Source: Bugulina stolonifera (lineage: Eukaryota > Bryozoa > Gymnolaemata > Cheilostomatida > Bugulidae). From it: DNA of 64,000 nt. The notes beneath the pieces were generated by a model. It did not search any database. It saw only the letters and a list, made by a program, of their open reading frames with translations, and was not told the origin of the DNA. The stretch lies in the NCBI GenBank assembly GCA_935421135.1, contig OW285195.1, forward strand, positions 7,540,701 through 7,604,700, given 5' to 3'. A program made the position numbers and the translations under genes. This document shows, piece by piece, positions 10,487-24,600 of the stretch; positions within the stretch are counted from its first letter, which is position 1; each line of letters opens with the position of its first letter.

Positions 10487-13400
10487 ATGGAATATTCTCT
10501 CCTCGTTTTCCTACTATCAGCACAGTTGGGTGAGTGTTATTCCCTTGTTTTGACGTTATAACGAGGTAGATATTATTACAAGTATCGTCAAAGATTCGTA
10601 AGAATGGTGTTATATGCATGTGGGCCTGGTCTGGGCCTGGTCTGGGCCTGGTCTGGGCCTGGTCTGGGCCTGGTCTGGGCCTGGTCTGGGCTAGGCCAAG
10701 ATGAGACCCAGGCTGGCTCATAGTAAATATCACGATCCTCACCCTTTGATTTGAAGAAACCATTCACCTCGCCCTCCAACAATTCCTCAACCCTTATGAT
10801 AGAGGACTTCATATTTCAGCCTAAGTGTTAAAGTCTGCAACTTGCAAGGATCGATCAAATGTAAGGTCACAAATACATGTTGGTGTGGATCTGAGGTTGC
10901 ATGAATTTCTTAATGTACTCGAATATCCAAGTGTATTTCTACTGACTCATTCATAAATAATATCAAACGGCATCAATGTAATGACCCACAAGGTCACACA
11001 ACTCCAGTACAGTGTGGCCAATACAATATATTTATAATGATAATATGTACAGGTATGTATTTTTGCATGTTTTTCATAGAGAAATAAAACAGCATATTTA
11101 TACCTCTTGCAGCTTTAGCTAGCGATGATCTTGGCTTTCTCTTCGTTGGTGATTGGGGTGGAATAAATGTACCCCCCTACTACACTAAGTTGAATCTTAG
11201 AATTGCTGAGGCTATGAATGTAGAAGCTAAACGCATAAACAGTCAATTTCAAATAGGACTGGGAGACAACTTCTACTTCTTTGGTGTTGATGATGTAAAT
11301 TCTAAGAGGTTCCAGGTACGTGTATCTGATACAGCATGCTATTACATAGTGTATATCTGATACAGCATGCTATTACATAGTGTATATCTGATACAGCATG
11401 CTATCACAATATAGTGTATCTGATACAGCATGCTATTACATAGTGTATCTGATACAGCATGCTATTACATAGTGTATATCTGATACAGCATGCTATTACA
11501 TAGTGTATATCTGATACAGCATGCTATCACAATATAGTGTATCTGATACAGCATGCTATCACATGGTGTATCTGATACAGCATGCTATCACATGGTGTAT
11601 CTGATACAGCATGCTATCACATAGTGTATCTGATACAGCATGCTATTACATAGTGTATCTGATACAGCATGCTATCACATAGTGTATCTGATACAGCATG
11701 CTATCACATTAAACAATTTCAGGCTAACTCTAATTATAGGCTCATGTTGAATAGTGGGTACACTTGCTATACACTCACTTGTGGCACTGTGGGCATAAAT
11801 CATGGATAGTACATACATGTATATTCAGTAATTAAACTTGCACTAGAGTTGTCTTTCTTTTGAAAGAATTATAAAGAAGAGAGAGAACAACTTCCAAGGC
11901 ATGCTATAAAAGGGTTAATTTTATAGTAATAGCCTATTACTAATAGGGCATGCAAATCACCTACTTGAGTTGAAATTGGTACCATAAGTTTGTGTGTCAA
12001 CAGCAGCTGCAAATGAGATGGCATAATTCTCCTCTAAGCTAGCAGTTTCATCGTCAATTTGACATTGATTATTTTATAGAATACATTTGAAAATGTGTTT
12101 AATGGTGAGGCGCTGCAGACGGACTGGTATCACACGGCTGGTAACCATGATTACTTAGGTAACATCAGTGCACAGATAGCATACACTCAGCTCTCCAAAC
12201 GATGGTTTGTATACTAGTTACATACAGCTATAGCCTATAGGTAATGACACCATGTACCACATGTTGGACCATCTCAGTTATTCCAACATAAGCCTAGTTG
12301 TTCCATTATATAACATGGCAGTTCTCAGCTTAAAGTACTACTGAAATCATGCCTTTTCATGTAGCAATTATGTTATATAGGTTATTATTTTTTCATATAT
12401 ACCACAAAAATTCATATAACGTAATCAGTTTGTCTGTTTTCTGCAAATGGAAAACACTGCAATCTCTCATTCTGCCATATTGAATTACAAAGGATGTAAA
12501 CTTTGTTTACTCTGTAACTGTGGAAACAAAATGGAAGTTGTTACATAACAAGGCCTAGCCAATTAAATTAGTGTGGTTAATTTAGCTGAAATTCCAGCAT
12601 AGGTAGTGGGTGGGAATTAATGCCAGCAGTACCCAATGTCCTCATCTAATCTGCTATTCCAAGTCTAGACTTCAAACAGAAACTTGGATCTAGTTAATCG
12701 CTGTGTCTTTGGTAAAATTTTGCTTGTTACTACAGAGTACCTCAGTTCTGCCATGTGTTCTTGTTTTGTGTGCATTTACTTACTACAGCATTTGGCCCCA
12801 ACTGATGTATGCCACACTTACACCACTCTCAATTGGCTTGAATAACTGTTGCATTACTTCCTATCCCTCCAATGTAATATTTGTTTGTGTTAGAGTGCAG
12901 TATATTTTAATGTACAGTAATACAATGCATGCACGTTGTAATACACGTACATACTGATACTGTATTAGACCATAACGCATATAATATTATTATATACATG
13001 TAGTTATACTATATGGATGCTGTGTTTATAATTCAATGTAATATAACATATTATAGTCTATCTAGTATATGCTACAAAATGTATATACTATATAGTATCT
13101 ACTCTATATTTTCATGAAAGTACTACTGTATATCTGTACCTACATGTACATCTGTACCTACATGTACATGATTTGCATTATTAAGTAATATGGTTGAACA
13201 TATTTATAATCTCAAACAGGTCTGGATGTACATGTAGGTCTATGTAACACTTATTACATGCATATTATATTGCCACTTGTAATTTAGATATAAAAATTAT
13301 TTAGCATGTATACATGTATTATACTAGCAATACCTGCAGAAGTACATGTATTATATTACTACAACATAGCCATAGCCCTCAACAAGCTTTGATCAGCAAC

Positions 13401-15375
13401 TAAAGGAATTTTGTCTCAATATCCTCACTCATAGCTTCCTTTGCTTGCCCTGCTTGTACTGCATTACTCAATGGCTGGTCATATTGTTGAGAAAACCATA
13501 GGATTACATAAGCCAAATAATTACAGAAAGCTCATAGCTGTGAGATTGTAGTGTAAGTATGGGGCACCTGGTAACTCCCCTACACAGGACTATAATTAGA
13601 GAGCCAAGCTATGGGCCTTCACACGTCATACAGGATGTGGGCAACACCCCTGTAACTTAGGACTTCCTTTTCCAGAACCCACTTTTCATGATGATTTTAT
13701 ATGCTGGCATATCCCAGCCCAAATTATTTTCAGAGTTTTGATAAAGTGAATATAGCAGCCTCAGGGCTTCAAGTTTAGATATACCAAACAAAATATTATC
13801 ATTTCTGTAGCCCTTTAAGCTACTGTACTTGTCTGGAAATCACAAATCAATCAACCAATCAAATCTCATAACCTAAACTGTAGCATCCACTTTGTTGATA
13901 GGCAGTATCCAGACTTGTACTATACCGAGGAGTTCAAGGCACCAGATGGCGCCACTATGCAACTTGTACTCATAGACACGATGATACTGTGTGGTATGGT
14001 ACAGGACGAGGAGGGGGGACAGCCAATACCATTCGCAGATAAAGATGATGCAGAGGCTCAGTGGTTATGGATTGAAGAAACTTTGGCAAGTAGCAGGTGA
14101 GGAATTAACCAATTATGCAGACGCGTACTGTTCAATGTTGACTGATGAATGTGTGTCACAGTATCAATATCGCCAAAATAATATCAAACCATGTTTTCGA
14201 ATGTTATTACCAAAAGTGGTAAAATCAAAGCAAAATTTTAAGCTTTAGAAGTTTTCTCCACTTACAACTTCGTTGTGACAGTCACAGCTTCATCATATTT
14301 TTTATAAAATAAAATGTTCACCTATCTTGTTAACTCCACCAGTTGCCAGTTGCCAGTTGCCAGTTGCCAGCTACCAGTTGCCAGTTGCCAGCTGACAGCT
14401 GGCAGTTACCAATATTGCCAGATTTATTTTAAAGTAATTCTTCTGGGTTTGATGCACGGGCACTAATAAGCTATTGATCATAATTAGAAGTTGTCCTCTC
14501 CCAATTTATCTTCAAGTGGTTTGATGTCTAAACTCTTACACAATATATACTGCAGTGCAATATGAAACTCCTACATACACATATATACTTATATTTGTAT
14601 CATTGATTACAGCGCTGATTACCTCATTGTGGGAGGCCACTTTCCCGTCTATTCTATTGGTGGACACGGACCAACAGCTCTGCTCGTGGAAAGACTCAAG
14701 CCACTACTCTACAAGTACAATGTTACCATGTATTTAGCTGGACATGACCACAATTTGCAGGTCAGACAAAAATAATGCCAGCAATTAATTTCCTATGTAG
14801 GACGTCGTCAGAATTGATCACATGATTCTATCTCCTGCTGATACTGGTTGATTTTGGTGTTGATGTTACCATGACATATCAATTTATTTATCTCTGCTGA
14901 AACTGGTGCCAGAGGCGCTGCTAATAAAGGACTGGTGTTAGAACTGATTGTACACTATGTTGGCCTTGAGAAAGGCCACTGTCTAGTATTTGAATGATAG
15001 TGCATTATATTTCATCCATTGAATACAGCATACAGTGTGCAATCTGTCTGGCACACCACCTAAAATACTTGCATAACATTTTATAAGTAATATAAATTCA
15101 TACCTAGCAAATTTGTTACTTTGCAGCACCTGCAAGAGGTACTACCTGATGGTAGAACAATGGACTATGTGATAGCTGCAGCGGCTACCTATCTTCAAGA
15201 CTTTAGATGGCATGAGGATGATGTACCAGCAGGTTCTCTCAAGTTCTATGATGGAAACTCTGTTGGTGGCTTTGGATCCATAAGTATGAACAAAGTTTCC
15301 ATGACAGTGACTCTTGTCTCGGGCGAGAATAAAGAACTGCATCAAACCATACTGAAACCTAGAAAATGGCTGTGA
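10487..15375 (+). CDS. ACP5: Purple (tartrate-resistant type) acid phosphatase
   Basis: Six exons (10487-10529, 11113-11315, 12080-12204, 13902-14096, 14613-14760, 15127-15375) join in frame to 320 codons, close to the usual length of animal TRAP-type enzymes. The protein begins with a signal peptide (hydrophobic residues 4-17), so it should be secreted or lysosomal. All dimetal ligands of the family are visible: D28 in GDWGG, D66 and Y69 in GDNFY, N104 in GNHD, H198 in GGHFP, and H233 and H235 in GHDHN. Y69 is the tyrosine whose charge transfer colours these enzymes. H105 of GNHD is also present. The family hydrolyses phosphomonoesters with an Fe/M(II) centre. Intron 1 carries a 12-bp tandem repeat, intron 2 a palindromic minisatellite. 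ACP5-like is the best name; strict orthology is not tested. Confidence 0.93.
10612..10692. repeat. 12-bp tandem repeat (GGCCTGGTCTGG unit)
   Basis: Six to seven near-perfect copies of a GC-rich 12-mer lie in the first intron of the acid phosphatase gene. Because 12 is a multiple of three, the antisense strand shows an artificial open frame rich in Arg-Pro-Gly. Confidence 0.9.
11320..11708. repeat. Palindromic minisatellite in acid phosphatase intron 2
   Basis: Thirteen copies of a 29-34-bp unit begin a few bases after the 5' splice site at 11316. Each unit contains GTATCTGATAC or its ATATCTGATAC variant followed by AGCATGCT, two short palindromes side by side. Copies differ mainly in the linker (TTACATAGTG, TCACATGGTG, TCACAATATAGTG), and the linker types recur in blocks, which suggests duplication of multi-unit segments. 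Confidence 0.9.
14337..14407. repeat. 7-bp tandem repeat (CCAGTTG unit)
   Basis: About nine copies of CCAGTTG/CCAGCTR lie in intron 4 of the acid phosphatase gene, ending in a small inverted stretch (CCAGCTGACAGCTGG). Confidence 0.85.
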
Positions 15376-18300
15376 ATGACACACCAGCACCGCTATCTAG
15401 CTCTTGTTTCATTCTGTTCTCCTGTTGCACCCGTTAAAACAGACCCAATAAGGCTGCTAGAGTTTGAACTGTTTTAGTTTAGACTAAATTATAATACGAT
15501 AGTTTAACTTTATTTCACTTTTTCACTTTCCTAGAATTATGATAGAGTACAACAGTTATTTCCTTTTTATAGTCCTTCTACTTAACCCGGCTAATTTCTA
15601 AAATGTAAGTGCTAGCTATTTGTTTCATGATTTTTTACATTACTCAAGATTTTATAAATTGAACCTACACAGTCATGCAATATACAAGTTATGTAATTAT
15701 ACCAAATAGACCATGCAATACTTGTATTTATTGTGGAGCCTGCAAGAATTTACATTTGTACACATGCACCCTGATACATAATCTACCTCGGCTACAGTAG
15801 CACCTTGCGATGGAAAGTATTTCCTAATCAGTACAAGTACATGAGTAACTAATTATTATTATAATAGAGTGAGGACTTCAATGATAGATTATAAACAAGA
15901 GTTGTCTTTCCTTTAACTAGAATATAGAGAGAGAAGACAACTTTCCACCATGATCAATTGCATTGTGATTACACATTGCTCATATTTTTATCTGTCTATT
16001 CTAACTTACCAAGCCTAATGTGAGGCTGTGAGCGATCATTAATAATTTGAACTAGACATAAACTGTACATACATCAAGAACAGCAAAATTTCCAACCTAT
16101 AATATTTTATGGAAGAGGCTCATATTATAACAATACATGTATAATAATTTATATGTCCCATTTTCATAACCAGAGCAAAATAAACAAGTTGGGTGTACAC
16201 TGTATACCCTTGTATACTCCCACCTCTAATACCATGTAAGCAATATTGAATTGTACAAAATACATGCATGTAATAAAATTTAGAAAATGATAATTGATAA
16301 TACATGTTTTGTTCATTTCGCCATCGATGATATGCACGTGATAGAGAACACAAGGAAAAGCGATTCAAAGGAGCAATCCGAAAGAGCTGTGACCCAGCAA
16401 GGCTGTAGCAGAGCTGATAATTATGCAATATATACATTGCACTTTACGCTATACATATATACATGTACATGTAATGTAATATTGGTAATGTCAATGTTTC
16501 CATTCCATTCAAATTGTTAAGATGCTCTGTATCCTTCATATCGACATGAGAGTAAGACATGAGACATGAGTAAGACGTGAGACATGCAGACCTCTCATTA
16601 AATTAAGACTCCAATGTATGCAAGAATGAAGTGGAGTTACCTAGAAATTTGTTTAGACGACGCTAAAGACACATCATTGGGCACAAGCTAATAACAAGCA
16701 TGCTCTGAAATATAGACTAATATTATAATACTGTAAACTATGGTCTATCAGTCATTACAACTATCATGAGTGAATTGGAAGTTGTCCACTTTTTTCCAAA
16801 TGATGTCAAGAGAGCACAATCCTTGATCTAATGTTTTATGAATGGTGAGAGTATGCATGTAGTTATTTTTATATTATGGGCAATCAGGCTAATCCGTAGT
16901 CATAACACTACATCTGGTACTTAAGACTACCAAGTTTACTTTTTAATATAGGAATATTTATTGCACCTGTGTATAATTTAATTTTGGCAACATGGCATTT
17001 TACACAAGCATCCTTTAGCATGAGAGTTATCCTTTCATGTAATCAAACGAGCACATCTATTATCGCTAATAACTTGTTTTCAGCAGGTGCTCCTCCCCAG
17101 AATGAAATACCCTTTAGAAGAGGGGGGGGGGCACAAAACCCATTCATAGATTATTATGACATAGTCAAAATATTTGCTGTGAACCTATAGAACATAGGTA
17201 CAGTAACTCTATGGGTTTAAGCAAAGTAAACTAGAGTTGCCAATATGGAGTGCGCCTTAAATACCAAAGTGTACCTGCTAATACTATGTGTATTAGGGGA
17301 TGCGTTTTGTATACATGCTGGTGCAGGGCGTTATATAAATAGATAAACACATACCCACAACAGAACTCCTAGCATGTGTATATTGTATATAAAGGTGTTT
17401 GATGCAGGGCAACACATTGAAACAATCATCAAGTTAAAAAGAATGAGTTTCTGCGTACAGTGCTGAGAATTCACTATAAACAAGCATGAAAGAGAGGTTG
17501 CATGTAACATCTACCCTTAAAATTAGATAGAGCGCAGTTTGAAGATCTAAGGCCACAACCGGAATTGCGTTTGCTATTCATGTGGGATGTGAGTGCAGTT
17601 GCTGAAACACTGTTTAGTGAACTGGTATATAGGAGCTGATTGTTATACAGATATTTCTATATTACCAGATACAGTTACTGGTGCTTATTAACAGAAATTA
17701 GAGTAACGTAGCATCAATAAATATTCCTTATTTACATTCATATGGACAATAAAAATAACCTAGATCCATTATTGGAATCAAGATAAACATATCTCACAAT
17801 TTATTGCCACTGGGAGGCATATACTATAGATTAAAAATTAAGCGAGATTCATACAAAAGAATATACATCTTGTGATACAGTGGGTATTGTGACAAGGCCA
17901 CCATTTACCTTCATTAACAGTAGGTTTACAATGACATAAGTTAAAAGATAATAATTAAACAACCCAAATAACATGTACACATCAAAATAAAATCATTGTA
18001 CAGAAATTTGCCGACAGCGGGTGTCCTTCCCTACATGTGAACATGCCGACACAGATGGGAAGATGCTTAGGTTGTGAATTAACACTGATATTTAACCATA
18101 AAAAAGCTATCCTGAGCGTGAAATACAATTGTTGGAAATTAAAACCGTAGACAAATATACAGATATCTGAGACAAATAATAACAATAACATAATATATTC
18201 ATATTTGTTTGACTAGATAAAAATGATGCATGAAGAAACTTTCCATGCTTAAAATCTTGTAATTTTTAATTCCAAAATATGTGAATATATTAATAAAAAG

Positions 18301-18629
18301 AGAAGAAAAAATGGCACAAAAAGAGAGGCTAGACACCGCCACCTGCAGCTAAAACTATTTCATGCTTTCCAACGGATGATTGTCATTTATATTTTGGCAT
18401 TGATGATAATGAGCTATCAAAATCAATCTCACCTTTAACATGCAAACAACCTTAGCCCGAGTTATAAACTGCCTTATGGCAGGACACATGTCAATGCCCA
18501 AACCAGGTCGAAATAGAAACTCAGACTAAGGTCATTCGCACACCTACCTACAGACAATTACTGAATGTAGTTGCGTAGGGATCCGTAATAGAAAACATGA
18601 AATAGTTGCTTACAGGTGGCCCGTGCTAG
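15376..18629. other. Convergent spacer between the acid phosphatase and NOTUM genes
   Basis: Both neighbours end here (phosphatase on plus, NOTUM on minus). I see no further gene. A short hairpin of AGTTGTCTT with AAGACAACT lies at about 15900-15945, and a similar arrangement occurs near 11846. Confidence 0.4.
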
Positions 18630-21600
18630 TCAGCTTTGCCTTGAGATGATCTCCTCTAAAACTGCAGGGTCATCCACACTTTTCTCGATATCAGATATAT
18701 CAGCATTATAAAAACTACTATCTGTCTTTCTATTCAACTTATTCTTGTTATTATCTCTATTGAAAAAATTTATGTATGACGGACAGCGAAGATTACAATT
18801 GGGAGCTGTGCACTCATCATATAGTCTATATACACACTGCGACTGTTGCTCGCTGGCATATGCCCGTACATTGTTACTCTTCAATGCATTCGCTAAGAGT
18901 TCATTTACAAATTCATCATCGGACATCTCAGTGTCGCGACGTAATCGCTGTGACTTCCTGTTCTTACGCAACGCACGCTGTTTCTTCTTTTTTCTTATGC
19001 CTAAAATATATAAATTAATAACACTGTAACTATATTATGTCATGCATAACCAAATTAGACCTGTGCAATATTGATACTATATTGGACAATATGCAAACTG
19101 GCAAACCCCCAGTTGATATTATCAAAAATACACAAATTACCCTCCACAATTTTAATAAAAATAATCTATTAGGTAAGGCCTTGCTCTGCCTTTTAGAGCT
19201 TAGACCTATATTTCATTTACAGGCGTATAATAAGAACAAGCATGGCGATTGATTGTCTATGATGAATAATATAATCAAATACATATTATGCAATTCTATA
19301 TTGTTTTCTAAGGCCAAACAACACGTAATTACAATATATTTACAATTATTATATCATAGCGATTCCCATTCTCACAAAGTGTTCTGTTGGGTTCCATGAC
19401 AACGTGGAGACCGACCAATCAGGTCTTTACTCTCACACCATTGCCACTATTTAATTATTCCAAAGACCTGATCATACTGTGTTGTTACAAAATTCCTTGC
19501 ATATTGTTTGCTTTGATCACTGAAAGATAATTATTCCCAAAAATATTAAATATGTGAAAAAGTCTCTTTGCCAAAATAATTGAGGGGTGAAACAAAAGTC
19601 CCTGAAGATGATGAGAAAGTGAAGAGGTCGACTGCTTTAGAACAACTTTCATTTCTCTTATTATGTAATCCAGTTTTAAGGAAGTGAATATCTTTTAAAT
19701 GCTACTGAGTGGTATTTGTTGGTCGAAATAAATAAAAATGAACGATTTTTAGAAGGTTAATGTGGAAAGAGCTACCAGTGACCACAAGTCTTACCAAGTA
19801 TGGATACTCGATGATCAAACGGCTAATTTAAAAACAACAAAAAACTATAATTTGAAGCACATGACGAGCATAGTTTTTAATGTGATAGTCCATCAATTTA
19901 CTCATATTTGGGTTAAACCACTGGCTGGTAACCCGCAAAGGATCATAAAAACATCTTTGTCCAAGTTTCAACATAAATCAGATGGCTTAAACATCTGCAG
20001 AAAGTTACTAATGAATTTTACTAAAACGTGACAAAAATAAACAAATAAACAATACTCACGTCGGATTCTACGACGCTCTTTATCTAGCTTTTTATTTGGA
20101 TGTCGAATTTCATTGGTCATTTGCTCCTCGCTGTCAACGCCCTCTAGTGAACTGAGGTCCGGTACTTCAAAGGAGCCAGTAGACCAGGGATACGGAGGTA
20201 GCTGTACTTGCCGGGGTCGATTAGTAGTTTCTCGGCTCCCCTCCCAGCATCTGAGTGCTTCAACTAAAGATACTCCTCTGATGGAGACACTGTGCCACAT
20301 GCTGTCAAAACATAATATTATTAATAGATAAATAGCCATACTGGAGATATACTGTAAAGCTTAGAATGTCCAACTGCTAATTTTCTGTTAGACAGAAGTT
20401 GATGATGTTTGAGAATTTTTATCAAGCCTGACAAAGGGAATGCAACTCTTCTAAAATGCCTCTTGTATTAGTGAAGTGGTTTTGAGTAGCAATACAATCG
20501 CATGAAAACTCAGCTTTGCGTTTATTATCATAATTATGGCTAATGCACTGACTAAATCAAAAGAAAACCAGAATTTGGGAGGCTTATGAATTTCCATGAA
20601 ACGTTTTATTGCCTAAATCCTTCTAAGTGTGCAGTTACAGTGCTGTAGCAGCCGCTGCTTCATCAGATATTAGCGCATGTAGCCGAGTAAAACCTAGAGC
20701 TAGAAACTAAACTAAACACCAAAGGGCCTGGGAATATTGTCCAGCAGTCACTAAATCAGTAAATATTTGGAAGACCAGCTGCAATCTTCAACACTTTCAA
20801 ATAAACTCTGGGTATGGCCTAGATCCACGTGTAAATGTAATGTCTTGTAACCTCCCCTTGGGCTTCCATAAAACAAGATTTTGAAATAAAATGATTAGTA
20901 TAGGCCCCATGTGAGTATAACTCAAAAGCTGTGCAAAACTAATACAAAAGAAGGAGGGCTTGAAATGCTGCAGGTATAAAGGTGAATTACAAAAGATGAA
21001 AGGTGGCCACTTGGTATTCTGCCTGTGGTACAACGACTCACTAACTGTGAAGATGATATTGGGGTTGAAAGTCACGATTACGATACAAGATGAAAGAACG
21101 AGGATTTTCTTTCAACCATTCGGCTGGCATTAGGGGGAATAGTTTAGAAAACAAGTAAACAGTTGACAGTTTGTTAGAAAGGTATCCGCCACCTCCTATT
21201 TCAAAAGATTTGGGTAAATATTATGCTAGAGCCAGCTTTGTCATCATTGCTCTAAACAAGTCCCTAGCTAAGTGTTGGCCCTTTAATCTCATTCAACTCT
21301 TACAATTAGACTGGTGTCTAACAGTGACTGTAACCATTGCAGGAGTGTGGGGTGCCTTAAACTTGTTATAACTTTATGATAAGCTAAGCTAGTCACGCAC
21401 TGTCTATTTGTTGGTCAAATATTTAGGCTACTTTGAAGTGCACAGGCATGAGCTGGAGTATGAATAGAAGACACTGTATCAATTTGCTTGTATGTTTTAG
21501 AGATGTGTCAATGCATAATATTAAGAGCTGCGATGCCTAGAACCACACTGGTGGTAGGTCACTCTCATGTTTCAACATCACCAGGCAAGCGAAATGTTAA

Positions 21601-24600
21601 ACATGGATCGAAATTCATTTTATAACAACACAGTTCAAAGGAAAATTCACATTTCATAGTTAAAATTTAAATATTATATTACTACTTTGCAATATCAAAA
21701 ATTCAGAAATATATAGGAAGGTAACTATGAGAAACTATGCAAAAATTTTAATTTTCTGGTTAGCATCCAACAAAAACTTGCAGTTCTAGTCTAAATATTT
21801 AGGGCAGATAATATTGGGATCCCGATTCATCAGTTTATACATAATACTGATTATTGTTGTTACAAGCAATTCAACTAGTATAGAGAGAGGACCAACAATC
21901 TTACCTGCGCTGAAGTAATTCATGGTCCATACAGTTCGGAGCAAAGACAGCCCTAAAAACAAAACAGTAGCTTCAGTTTATAAAGGGGCAGCTCGACTGA
22001 TAATAAAGCATGATTTCTAAAATCGAAAGTGTTACTTGCAGGGATGTTGTAGGGCACTTTGCCAAAAATTATAAGCTACAGTGTTGAAGTGAACAAAATA
22101 CGATTTTTGTCTTATGCACACTGTACATGTACAACAGTAAACAGCAGCCTACATAGCTTACAATCAGATGGAAAGGCAAATCAAAGAGGGCTACATTACA
22201 AAGAAACATTTACAATTAAATTTAAAATTAAAAAATCAAAGACTATATAAAGGGCCAAAAAGGTGTATTCATATTACCTCTAAAAAGTACCACTAATTCA
22301 ATTATGACTTGTAAAAAAATTAACAGCCTATAGTTTCCACAATTACGTTGACTGATTGACATTAGTGTCAAATATAGAACCAGCATATCGAATGCTGCTT
22401 TGGTTTAAATTGCTATCAGACCACAAGATAACCTCTGGAATAAAAAGCCATAACAGAGACAATAAATTTGGGTGTGGATTGTTAGAGCTGATACCAAACT
22501 GTGTATATGTGGATGAGCTAGCCCATAATCTGGGAATAAAAAGTCCATTAATCATTGGAAATTCACAATTTAAAACAAATAATGTATTTCATGGACAATT
22601 TGACTAACTGGATTAGAGATCCATAAACATTTGTTAATCTACAGACATTACTTTTACTTTCAACAACAACACTGATGATGATGATGATGGTACAATGATA
22701 AGAAAGTCTACAGGACTCATGTGCTGTTCACATTGTCCGATGCCGACCAGCAACTAAGCTGCCAGCTAACCACAATAGACAGATAGAGCCCAAACAGCAG
22801 TGTGCCACCCTATCTAACTATTGCTGTTAGCTTGCCGCTTGGTCGCTAGCGATGAGTGTCAATGTGAACAGCACATTACTAGTAATAAGTTATATTGAAT
22901 ACCAAACTTCAGATCCAAAATCTACTGAGGTTGAAAGTACATGTAGATATGCATGTGATATTATCTGTTCCCATACATAGCGATACTCACTTAGCAAGAT
23001 TCATTTCAGAATAGATGTCAGAAAGACAATTCACTCAACAAAATTGAGGTACACCTACACACTAATACAAAACACACTAACTTACAACTGACTTTCAATT
23101 ACAAGGTTCGAAAACAAAACAAATGAAGTCCGCTATGACGTCGCTGCCGCATTGCTCTAGGGATTACATAATAACATTGGAGATACAAAACAGTAGATTA
23201 ACTACGGAGGTAAACAGGAAGTTATAACCGGAGAACTTACGATACATTAGACAACGTGTTGTTCATCAGTTGTGCTAGGTCTCTCATATAGTTGTTGCCC
23301 TTCGTGTTTCGTTTAGAGTAGGACTCCTGCTGCACTTGTTGAAACACCCCCAAACCACCACCCATAGAGGCAAGAATTTGGGCTCTGTCGTACAAGTAGG
23401 CAATCACAAACAGTGGTGCTACAATTGAATGAATATTTGATAACATAGCGATATAATAAATATGACTACACGAGGAACAGTGCAGAGTCAATTTTACTCT
23501 TGATTCAAATCGTATGAACTAGAGACCAACCATAGTCTAAGCAGGCATATAGCAGGTAAGTAAGTATTAAACTCATGTAGGCCTACTTACTTTTGATGAA
23601 GGGATAGATTCTGTATCCAAAGAAACATCTCCATGGTTCATTAGGATATGCTCTCCGGCACCTCTTTGGTATTTCAGGCTTCCAGTACCTAATAACAGGC
23701 ACAGCATTATTTAGAAGACCTAATATTACTGTAGCATAGTTTAGCTATTGCCATTTTACAACTCTACAGAGTTGTCTTCCCATAGCTTTGCCTATTCAGC
23801 AGTTGCTATTACTGGGAACCTACCAAAAAGATCTCTTTAACTAGAAGCTGGTCTCCCTGGAATGACGGTTGTCTTAATGGCAGACCAGCGGACTTGCAGC
23901 CTTAACGGCAGACCGGCGGACTTGCAGCCTTAACGTCAGACTTGCAGTCAATAGGTGTCTGCACTTGACAAACAAGGGAAAGACCGAGACACAAGTAAAT
24001 ACAGTTACACAGGTAAATGTGTATACAGCAGAGAGTAAGCCTGTACCTGAAGCCCTTCTTGACAGCTTCAGCAGGTGGACAGTTGAGTGTGTTGGTACAC
24101 TCTGTTTTGTGAAGCTGTTCTGTGTCAAGGAACCAGCCAGAGTCAACTATCCCTTGTACGTCTAGTCCTGGAGCTTCTACTGATAGCCTGTCTGCTACTC
24201 GGTCTATATTTAGTAGTACACCAGTAGCACCCGCACTAAAATATATACATATTATATAGATGATACCAACCCACCCTGTACAATGCACACGTGTAAGTGA
24301 AAATTTCGGGCTAACAGATAAAAATATATCAATCAGATGAGTGGATATACATTTGAAATGGGAGGATCACACTTGAATGCTTAGATAGAGAACTGAGTGC
24401 AACAGAGGAATGCTTTGGGCTTTTCCTACTATTTATAAATAGGTTTATCATTGCCTATGAATTTGTGGTTCATTTCTATCTCAGCTACAAAGGTAGGACT
24501 GAAGATGCTTGCTTGTGTGAAGTGGGATCTTATATCCTATACACATCTTAGGAGGTTTTTAACTTTAAACATCTCTACTAAAAATATTTTCCTTTGAAAT

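Noticed and set aside
10422..10812. Minus-strand open frames rich in Arg-Pro-Gly-Pro-Asp-Gln-Ala
   Set aside because: They are created by a 12-bp tandem repeat whose period is a multiple of three, in an intron on the other strand of a well-supported gene.
11320..11708. CRISPR-like array appearance
   Set aside because: There are no unique spacers; linkers are short and recurrent, and the array is intronic in an animal gene.
23902..24288. Separate small gene with Cys-rich reading on the minus strand
   Set aside because: The useful part is a single NOTUM exon (24047-24235); the rest of the open frame is intron read-through.
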